From an uncultured bacterium (GTDB taxonomy: Bacteria; Bacillota; Clostridia; Lachnospirales; Lachnospiraceae), in contig CAJMPJ010000027.1 of NCBI GenBank assembly GCA_905215155.1, forward strand, positions 1 through 47,259: a DNA stretch of 47,259 nucleotides. Reading direction: 5' to 3'. The notes beneath the pieces are model-generated. The model was given only the letters and a program-made list of their open reading frames with translations, was not told the DNA's origin and ran no database searches. Shown here one piece after another: positions 42,182 through 47,259 of this stretch. Numbering within the stretch: position 1 is the first letter of the stretch; the number at the start of each line of letters is the position of its first letter. The translations under genes and the position numbers were made by a program.

Positions 42182-42358
42182 ATGGAAAAAGACAAGAAGA
42201 ATGAGCAAACTCCAAAAAAACAACAGGAGTCAGATAAGAAACCGGAAACCTTTCAGGATCACTGGCAAACCGGAACGTTTTTGGGACCTAATACTTTGAG
42301 ATATGAAGAGAACAGAAGAGTGTACGAAGAAGAGGATTCCAAGAAAAACGATTTCTAA
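42182..42358 (+). CDS. 58-residue hydrophilic protein (element 1 cargo)
   Basis: A Lys/Glu/Gln-rich protein (MEKDKKNEQTPKK ... DHWQTGTFLGPNTLRYEENR) without recognised family. GAGGTG lies 7 nt before ATG 42182. It lies just inside the right end of element 1, followed by a strong hairpin. It could be a spore protein or a recombination accessory protein; neither is shown. Confidence 0.6.
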   Translation: MEKDKKNEQTPKKQQESDKKPETFQDHWQTGTFLGPNTLRYEENRRVYEEEDSKKNDF

Positions 42359-42362
42359 AAGG

Positions 42363-42393
42363 CAGGAGGAAGCTGGTCAAGGGCTTCCTCCTG
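42363..42393 (+). terminator. Terminator near right end of element 1
   Basis: CAGGAGGAAGC (42363-42373) and GCTTCCTCCTG (42383-42393) are a perfect 11-bp stem; a T5 run follows after 9 nt. It ends transcription before the right core. Confidence 0.65.
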
Positions 42394-42415
42394 TGAATAT
42401 CTGTTTTTACAATCA

Positions 42416-42523
42416 GGTGGGCCGGATGGAGAAATGGGTGCCTCCATGCGTTATCTTTCCCAAAGGTATGCGATGCCTTATAAGGAGTGCAAAGGACTTT
42501 TGACAGATATCGGAACAGAAGAA
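42416..42523 (+). pseudogene. cotJC: cotJC middle segment (36 codons), bounded by two interruptions
   Basis: The frame continues CotJC from the core: GGPDGEMGASMRYLSQRY, then MPYKECKGLLTDIGTEE. The Glu after DG and the EE of GTEE are ligand positions of the di-manganese site. After GTEE (42523) the expected LAHLEM-type sequence is absent; the frame reads TVLHGYRSRASNVLKW and stops. A second serine recombinase gene ends 30 bp away. The remaining C-terminal part of cotJC is not present in the window. Confidence 0.9.
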
Positions 42524-42553
42524 ACGGTCCTTCATGGATATCGGTCAAGGGCG

Positions 42554-44146
42554 TCAAATGTCCTGAAATGGTAATTTCAAGTACACGTCAAGGGTGAAGC
42601 AATCCACTCCATACCCAAGGCGTGTGCCTTTTTTTGTTTTGGCATAAAATACATGATCCACAACCTGTTTTAATAACGCATTCTTTTGGAGCGGATCTTC
42701 TGTTTGTGTATAGGATTTTAAAATGTTCTCAAAGTGGGGGATACACTGTTCTTTGCGGACAATGCGCTGCTGTATATCTGAAATTTCTCTATCTATTTGT
42801 TCTAGGGATTTTTTGTTTTCCTCAATCTTTTTTGTCAGATCTCCAGACCGTTTCCGGAATAGCTCCAAAGAGTATAACTTCTGTTCAAAGTAATCATAAA
42901 CAGTATCCAATTGGTGTTGGAGTTTGTTCTCCTCATTGGTGAGGTTGGATCGCATTGTCATTTTTCGCTCCAGAACTTCGTTCCAATCGTTGAAATTCTC
43001 CCCTTGAATTTTTATTTTGTATTGTTTTAAGGTATCTTTTAAAAATTGAATCAGACGTTCTTCCACCAGGTAGTAAAAAGAGCCTACGGTAGGGCAGCCG
43101 TGGGTTTTGCAAAGAAACGTATCCGTGGCGTTTTTTTTCCCTGCAGGACGGCGGTATAGAATCCTTTGACATTCGCTGCAATAGATCAGCCCTGCCAAAG
43201 GGGATTTGATGGTGGAACAATTGGTGGGACGGAAGCTGGCTTCCATTTTTCGTTTGGCAGCATAAAATAGGTTTTCTTTAATAATAGGCGGATGTATCGC
43301 GTCAAAGATTTCCGGATTTGCATTGACGGGACGGGAGAGCTTCACTACGCCGTTTTCTATGGTTTTTATCTGCTTGCGCTTGCCCACTTCCAATTTGCCT
43401 ATGTATGCATAATTTTTTAAAATCCCCTTTATTACACCTGTTTCCCAATGATCCGATTTACGGGGGAGGACATTCATATCATCAAGCAGGTGGGCGATCT
43501 GGGCTGCTCCCATAGGCAGGTTGTCTGATTCGGGAGTTCCTTCTGTGAAAAGCTGGAAAATAAACTGGACAATCGTTGCTTCATCTGGAAGCGGTTTTAA
43601 GGTATAGCCTTTTTCCCTTGGAAGTTTTATCCGCTCATATCCATAGGGAGCTACATTGCCGATCCATTTTCCTTCTTTGGAGGAGGCACGGCGGCCGTTT
43701 TGCAACCGGCGGTTGATGATCTTGTATTCCCTGCGGCTCATGAAGAGACCGAATTCCGCATATTCTTCGTCAAACTCATCGTTGGGGTCGTAGGTTTTTA
43801 TTGGGGTGATGATTTTTGTGTTTCCGTATTTAAAGGTTTCCATGATTAGCCCCTGGTCCCTGGTATCCCCACGGGCTAGACGTTCCAGTTCTACCACAAG
43901 AACACCCTCCGGCTGTTCCCTTTCGATATCTGAGAGCATACGCATCATCTCTGGCCGGGCGGCAATGGTTTCACCGGATACCACTTCCCGGTATACTTTA
44001 GAAATCGTTATTTTTAGTTGTTCTGCCAGTTCTTTCAGCCGGTTTTCATGCCTTGCCAGGGTTTCTCCCTCACCATGGGATTCTGCCTCCCGGTCTTCTC
44101 TGGATTTACGAAGGTACATGTAATAAATTCCTGTTGGGTCAAGCAT
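42554..44146 (-). CDS. Large serine recombinase 2
   Basis: A 530-residue large serine recombinase, unrelated in detail to recombinase 1. The catalytic Ser is in YYMYLRKSREDRE, followed by VVELERLARGDTRD and the recombinase domain NGRRASSKEGKWIGNVAPYGY. A zinc ribbon follows (YCSECQRILYRR, then CKTHGC), and then a long coiled coil (about 410-490). AAGGAG precedes ATG 44146 by 8 nt. The 3' end lies 30 bp from the second break in cotJC, implying that this enzyme made and could reverse that break. Confidence 0.93.
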   Translation of the reverse strand: MLDPTGIYYMYLRKSREDREAESHGEGETLARHENRLKELAEQLKITISKVYREVVSGETIAARPEMMRMLSDIEREQPEGVLVVELERLARGDTRDQGLIMETFKYGNTKIITPIKTYDPNDEFDEEYAEFGLFMSRREYKIINRRLQNGRRASSKEGKWIGNVAPYGYERIKLPREKGYTLKPLPDEATIVQFIFQLFTEGTPESDNLPMGAAQIAHLLDDMNVLPRKSDHWETGVIKGILKNYAYIGKLEVGKRKQIKTIENGVVKLSRPVNANPEIFDAIHPPIIKENLFYAAKRKMEASFRPTNCSTIKSPLAGLIYCSECQRILYRRPAGKKNATDTFLCKTHGCPTVGSFYYLVEERLIQFLKDTLKQYKIKIQGENFNDWNEVLERKMTMRSNLTNEENKLQHQLDTVYDYFEQKLYSLELFRKRSGDLTKKIEENKKSLEQIDREISDIQQRIVRKEQCIPHFENILKSYTQTEDPLQKNALLKQVVDHVFYAKTKKGTRLGYGVDCFTLDVYLKLPFQDI

Positions 44147-44185
44147 GATATCATCTCCTTGTATAGTTTACTTGATTTAGGGTAC

Positions 44186-44233
44186 AAAAATGAGGGTAAA
44201 AATCCTTTTGTGCGGATTCCTACCCTGATTTTT
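44186..44233 (-). promoter_or_regulatory. Long inverted repeat upstream of recombinase 2
   Basis: AAAAATGAGGGTA (44186-44198) and TACCCTGATTTTT (44221-44233) pair over 13 bp with one mismatch; inner AATCC/GGATT continue the stem. On the minus strand the 3' arm ends in a T-run, so it could be a terminator or attenuator limiting recombinase expression. Confidence 0.55.
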
Positions 44234-44318
44234 AGCATACCTTAATGAGTTTTATTTCTAAAAAGATTGGCTTGGTTTGCTATAATTATTAGTGGTGTAT
44301 TTTTTTCTTTTTTACACG

Positions 44319-44357
44319 AAAAAGGAGCCATTGCTCCATAAGTGATAGCTCACTTAT
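44319..44357 (-). terminator. Terminator after the four-helix Cys-rich gene
   Basis: On the minus strand GGAGC/GCTCC followed by T5, preceded by a second hairpin, ATAAGTGA/TCACTTAT. Confidence 0.7.
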
Positions 44358-44381
44358 TTTGCAACGGCCCCCACGGGTATC

Positions 44382-44720
44382 TTACATTGCTTTGCATTCG
44401 GAGGCACATTTTTTGCATTCATCCGCACATTGCTGACAATGTTCATCTTTAAATTGTGTGCACCCGGCAGCACATTCTTCACAGATGGAAGCACATAGCT
44501 TACAAAATTCCCTGGCGTGCTTTCCATTCATGGTCATCAGGCAAGCCGCTTCTTTACAAACACTTGCACACTCCATCATCATAGAAATATGAGTGGTTCT
44601 CTGGGCAACATCTGGCTCTTGTAAACATAATACAGCACATTCATGGCATGCCTGAAAACAGCGCAGACACGCATCAATGCACGACTGGTAGTTGTTTAAT
44701 GGTTTTCCTACAATACTCAT
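44382..44720 (-). CDS. Four-helix-bundle Cys-rich (Csp1-like copper-storage) protein
   Basis: A 112-residue helical protein with about 17 Cys in CxxxC/CxxC patterns (SCIDACLRCFQACHEC, CASICEECAAGC, CQQCADECKKCASEC). This matches the four-helix-bundle copper-binding (Csp/DUF326) family, which stores Cu(I) inside the bundle. ATG 44720 is chosen, with AAAAGGAG about 10 nt upstream; a GTG at 44741 overlaps that site. No signal peptide, so cytoplasmic. Confidence 0.85.
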   Translation of the reverse strand: MSIVGKPLNNYQSCIDACLRCFQACHECAVLCLQEPDVAQRTTHISMMMECASVCKEAACLMTMNGKHAREFCKLCASICEECAAGCTQFKDEHCQQCADECKKCASECKAM

Positions 44721-44794
44721 TGATTCAAAACTCCTTTTCACTATTTTTAGTATTGTCTGCTTAACCAGCCGAAAATATTCATTTTAAAAATACA

Positions 44795-44985
44795 TGAGGA
44801 AATTCATGCAGTAAGATATTGAAAGACGGGCAGGCGACGCAATTGGCACCTGTTTTGGCGAATACACAAAGCTGGGGCTGAACATGGCAAGAGCTGCCGC
44901 CTCTCAATTCTGAAACATCTGAAAAACCTTGCCGACAGGGAACTTACGAAAACGGAAGGTGCCACGCGAGAAAATCTTATATAAG
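44795..44985 (+). pseudogene. Probable gene remnant, unidentified
   Basis: One frame reads RRAGDAIGTCFGEYTKLGL then NMARAAASQF and stops. An overlapping frame continues HLKNLADRELTKTEGATREN then LI and stop. The stretches look protein-like with normal codon use, but no start or ribosome site is present and the frame breaks near 44910. No family could be assigned. Confidence 0.35.
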
Positions 44986-45543
44986 TGACGGCGTGAGTAC
45001 GAATAAAACATGGGTCGATTGGTCAGTTTTATTCATAAAACGATGCCTCACATTTGGAGGAATGCGAACGACATCTCCTTCCTCTAAAAAATACTCAACC
45101 TTCTCTAATTCCACAAATACCTGCCCTTTCATAACAACAGCAATCTCTTCTTTATTGGAATGTGAGTAATAGCTTTCTGTGGTACTGGAGTGTGCATTTA
45201 AATCCATTATTAGAAGTTCAATGTGTGCTTTCATAAAATCAGGTGTTAGTACGTCATATACAGTGTGGTCGCTATTTTCCCTATAGATCTGTTTACGATC
45301 CTTTTTTCTTGAAATAAGCGATTTAGTATCTATATCGTTTATAAATAGAGTATAAAGAGGAACGTTTAATGCAGCCGCCAGCAACTCTAACACATTTAGC
45401 GATGGATTGGCCTCTCCCCGTTCAATTTGGCTGATTAACGATGTACTAATTCCAGAATACCTGGAAAACTCTCTTATCGTCATTTCCTTTTTCTTTCTGT
45501 AGCTTAATACCGTTTGACCTAAACGGTAATGGTTCATGAACAC
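44977..45543 (-). CDS. XRE-family regulator with C-terminal cupin domain
   Basis: A 188-residue protein. The HTH is at about 8-62 (MTIREFSRYSGISTSLISQIERGEANPS), and a cupin sensor domain follows (KEEIAVVMKGQVFVELE, EGDVVRIPPNVRHRF). Regulators of this layout control amino-acid or polyamine uptake and efflux genes. It is divergent from the EamA transporter gene about 160 bp away, its likely target. Confidence 0.88.
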   Translation of the reverse strand: MFMNHYRLGQTVLSYRKKKEMTIREFSRYSGISTSLISQIERGEANPSLNVLELLAAALNVPLYTLFINDIDTKSLISRKKDRKQIYRENSDHTVYDVLTPDFMKAHIELLIMDLNAHSSTTESYYSHSNKEEIAVVMKGQVFVELEKVEYFLEEGDVVRIPPNVRHRFMNKTDQSTHVLFVLTPSLI

Positions 45544-45706
45544 TTCCCCTTTCCGGTATAATACGGTTTTTTAACGATTTGTGCTAACATAACGGAAACA
45601 CATATTAAAGCTGTTCTTTCATGAGAATCCGTATTATAATTATCTTGTAAATTATATTGTATCACATGTTTTATATAGTACAAAGAAGAATAAGGAGATA
45701 AATAAT

Positions 45707-46639
45707 TTGATAGCTAAAGCTGGTATTTTCTTTTCATTATTCATTGGCGTATTTTCATTGTCTACTTCTGCTATTTTTGTGAGAGCAGCAAACGCTTCTT
45801 CTGCTATTACAGCTTTTTATCGTTTACTTTTTACTGTGTTAATACTTTTACCTTTTTTGCTGCTTAGCAAAAAAAATAGAACTGCATTTCTTGGCTTATC
45901 AAAAAAGCAATTGGGGTTGGGCTTTTCTTCAGGCCTGCTTTTAGCCGTTCATTATATGTTATGGTTTGAATCATTGAACTACACATCTGTTGCCAGTTCG
46001 ACTGCCATAGTAACATTACAGCCGCTTTTTTCCATAGTGTTGAGTTATTTATTTCTTAAAGAGCGTTTAGGGAAACTAACCTTGCTTGGTTGTCTTATTT
46101 CTATAGCGGGTTGTTTCATCATAGGTTGGGGAGATTTTCAAACGAGTTATCGGGCGTTATTAGGGGACTTGTTAGCTTTTTTGGCTGCGGCAATTATTAG
46201 TCTTTATTTTTTTATCGGGCAGATTAGCCGAAGAGATACTCCTTTAATTCCATATTCCATTACTGGCTATATGAGTAGTGTTGTATATTTGGGACTATAT
46301 GCTTTCATTGAGCATAATTCTTTTACTCATTACCCGGTATCAACGTGGAAAGCTTTCTTGGGATTAGCTCTAATTTCAACAATTTGTGGCCAATTCATCT
46401 TTAATCTTTTATTAAAGTGGGTATCAGCTTCCACTATATCAATGAGCATCCTGGGGGAGCCTATTGGAACCTGCATTTTAGCGTACTTTATTTTAAATGA
46501 AGGAATTAATTTCCAACAAGGTGTAGGAATTTTTATCATTCTAGTTGGTCTATTAATATTTTTTTTACCTACAAAATCAATGGGAAAGAACAAGCAGGCA
46601 CTTAATACTGTAAAATTTCAAACGCAGAAGCACCCGTAA
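45707..46639 (+). CDS. EamA/DMT-family transporter
   Basis: A 310-residue membrane protein with ten predicted helices in two EamA repeats (TSSITAFYRLLFTVLILLPFL-type segment near the start; LGEPIGTCILAYFILNEG near the end). It exports or imports small metabolites, often amino acids. The TTG start at 45707 is 8 nt after AAGGAG. The gene is notably AT-rich compared with upstream genes. It forms a small operon with the following cupin gene. Confidence 0.87.
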   Translation: MIAKAGIFFSLFIGVFSLSTSAIFVRAANASSAITAFYRLLFTVLILLPFLLLSKKNRTAFLGLSKKQLGLGFSSGLLLAVHYMLWFESLNYTSVASSTAIVTLQPLFSIVLSYLFLKERLGKLTLLGCLISIAGCFIIGWGDFQTSYRALLGDLLAFLAAAIISLYFFIGQISRRDTPLIPYSITGYMSSVVYLGLYAFIEHNSFTHYPVSTWKAFLGLALISTICGQFIFNLLLKWVSASTISMSILGEPIGTCILAYFILNEGINFQQGVGIFIILVGLLIFFLPTKSMGKNKQALNTVKFQTQKHP

Positions 46640-46684
46640 GCAGCAACAATATCTAAATTTATTATATACCAGGAGGAAAAGAAA

Positions 46685-47044
46685 ATGGATAAGATTAACT
46701 TTGAGGAAAAATTTCAGCTTTTCAATGATTACTGGAGTCCTAAAATTATTGGAGAACTGAATAACGCTTATGTGAAAATTGCTAAGTTTAAGGATGAATT
46801 CACTTGGCATGTTCATGAAAATGAAGATGAAATGTTTCTTGTCGTAAAAGGGGTACTAACAGTGAAATTCAGAGATAAAGACGTATGTTTGCAGGAGGGG
46901 GAAATGCTCATTGTTCCGAAAGGAACGGAGCATATGCCTGTCGCTCCCGAAGAGGTTCATGTGCTTTTAATTGAACCCAAAAGCACACTGAATACCGGAA
47001 ATGTCGTAAACGATAAGACCGTTGAAAAACTTGAAAGAATATGA
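46685..47044 (+). CDS. Cupin-domain protein
   Basis: A 119-residue single cupin. The metal motifs are WHVHENEDEMFLVVKG (His, His, Glu) and PKGTEHMPVAPEE (His). It lies downstream of the EamA gene with its own AGGAGG. The function may be an isomerase, dioxygenase or sensor. The cluster of XRE-cupin, transporter and cupin suggests one detoxification or efflux module. Confidence 0.85.
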   Translation: MDKINFEEKFQLFNDYWSPKIIGELNNAYVKIAKFKDEFTWHVHENEDEMFLVVKGVLTVKFRDKDVCLQEGEMLIVPKGTEHMPVAPEEVHVLLIEPKSTLNTGNVVNDKTVEKLERI

Positions 47045-47060
47045 TCAAACAATAAAGCTG

Positions 47061-47114
47061 TTCACAGCGAAAAAATTATGTATTATAATCAGGGATTGTA
47101 TCGGCCGATACAAT
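47061..47114 (+). promoter_or_regulatory. Promoter with 20-bp palindromic operator
   Basis: TTCACA (47061-47066), 17-bp spacer, TATAAT (47084-47089). A perfect 20-bp palindrome, ATTGTATCGGCCGATACAAT (47095-47114), begins at the expected transcription start. This is the position for a dimeric repressor. The regulated gene lies beyond the window. Confidence 0.65.
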
Positions 47115-47168
47115 TCAATTTAACCGCCAGATTATAACTATTGGCAGGTTAATAAATGCACTTTTAGG

Positions 47169-47208
47169 GGCCTTCCAATGGCAGTATGCGGTTGGAGGGC
47201 CTTTTTTT
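47169..47208 (+). terminator. Leader terminator near the right edge
   Basis: GGCCTTCCAA pairs with TTGGAGGGCC, followed by T7. It lies about 75 nt into the transcript from the 47061 promoter, so it may attenuate the next operon or end a short RNA. A preceding hairpin, AACCGCCA/TGGCAGGTT (about 47119-47151), is also present. Confidence 0.7.
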
Positions 47209-47259
47209 ATGGGCTTTAGCCTGTTGAACATGGGTGAGTTTCTTTTTAAGAGAAATGAA

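Larger units (their letters stand above)
38926..42420. mobile_element. 3,490-bp serine-recombinase intervening element in cotJC
   Basis: Identical GGTGG cores at 38926-38930 and 42416-42420 mark the ends. Joining the flanks across the core restores an uninterrupted cotJC frame (Gln-Tyr-Gly-Gly-Pro-Asp-Gly). Joining the inner sides gives a predicted circle junction with imperfect inverted half-sites: CTGTTTTTACAA (42401-42412) and the complement of TTGCAATAACAG (38937-38948), that is CTGTTATTGCAA. Their dyad centre falls exactly on the final GG of the core, the expected crossover dinucleotide of a large serine recombinase. The cargo is a recombinase, a 62-residue protein, a HAD phosphatase, a DUF3298 protein and a 58-residue protein. 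Confidence 0.88.
42524..47259. mobile_element. Second intervening element in cotJC (left end; right end outside window)
   Basis: CotJC homology ends at about 42523, directly beside the 3' end of a second large serine recombinase. That is the same arrangement as at the left end of element 1. The genes to the right (four-helix Cys-rich protein, XRE-cupin, EamA, cupin) may be its cargo, but no right boundary or cotJC 3' segment was found before 47259. Its length is therefore unknown, and the cargo could equally be ordinary chromosome after a deletion. Confidence 0.5.

Noticed and set aside
38926..44146. Remnant prophage
   Set aside because: No capsid, tail, terminase or lysis genes are present; the cargo is too small and the ends match an intervening element.
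42524..47259. cotJC 3' segment inside the window
   Set aside because: I looked for the LAHLEM-type continuation of CotJC in plausible intergenic stretches on the plus strand and found none; it must lie outside or be lost.

Overview
The window looks like the chromosome of a spore-forming anaerobic Clostridia, most likely a member of the Lachnospiraceae (Lacrimispora/Clostridium-like). The reasons are the low-to-moderate G+C, the spore genes (spoIID, a spoIIQ-like gene, cotJA-cotJB-cotJC), the T-box leader on ileS, the NifU-like/GGGtGRT pair, the DUF3793-flavodoxin pair, the DUF6472 protein and the strong AGGAGG ribosome sites. No species is claimed.

Layout. 0-5.2 kb: a NifU-like/GGGtGRT operon, then carD, a cold-shock gene, a small membrane protein and a Mn-type superoxide dismutase with a long Pro/Gly/Thr tail, all on the minus strand. 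5.3-11.5 kb: a sulfur amino acid block of metY, a LysR regulator, a cystathionine gamma-synthase/lyase-like gene, a MalY/PatB C-S lyase, and cysK behind an attenuator. The attenuator contains a 32-codon leader peptide with a Cys-Cys-Cys run. 11.5-19.6 kb: one long operon of glutathionyl-hydroquinone-reductase-type GST paralogs, a polar amino acid/cystine-type ABC transporter, a GNAT acetyltransferase and an M20 peptidase. It also holds a decayed GST and a decayed GNAT left from tandem duplication. 19.6-26.5 kb: DUF3793-flavodoxin, tRNA-Glu, an acyltransferase, DUF6472, cbiK, a ROK protein and nicotinate phosphoribosyltransferase. 26.5-28 kb: a gene-poor stretch with a promoter, a pseudoknotted structured RNA candidate and the ileS T-box. 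28-37.5 kb: ileS, glycogen phosphorylase, spoIID, a spoIIQ-like gene, a CBS protein and an FAD/Rieske oxidoreductase.

37.5-47.3 kb holds the most striking structure. The cotJ spore-coat operon carries a CotJA fused to Cys/Pro/Lys/Glu repeats, then CotJB, then cotJC broken into pieces. The first about 30 codons of cotJC end at a GGTGG core at 38926-38930. The reading frame resumes, exactly in frame, at a second GGTGG at 42416-42420. The 3,490 bp between them carries a large serine recombinase and small cargo genes. The circular junction predicted for the excised element has imperfect half-sites whose dyad centre falls on the GG of the core, as expected of a serine-recombinase attP. After 36 more codons cotJC is broken again, 30 bp from the 3' end of a second large serine recombinase. 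The rest of cotJC is not in the window. This has the architecture of the sigK-skin type of sporulation-linked intervening element, but in a spore-coat Mn-catalase gene and apparently in duplicate.

How the genes work together. The 5-19.6 kb region reads as a sulfur scavenging and assimilation island: uptake of cystine or S-conjugates, GST/GNAT/M20 processing, C-S lyase release and sulfhydrylation. It has at least one translation-coupled cysteine sensor. The 33-42 kb region is sporulation-related, and its cotJC would become functional only after DNA excision.
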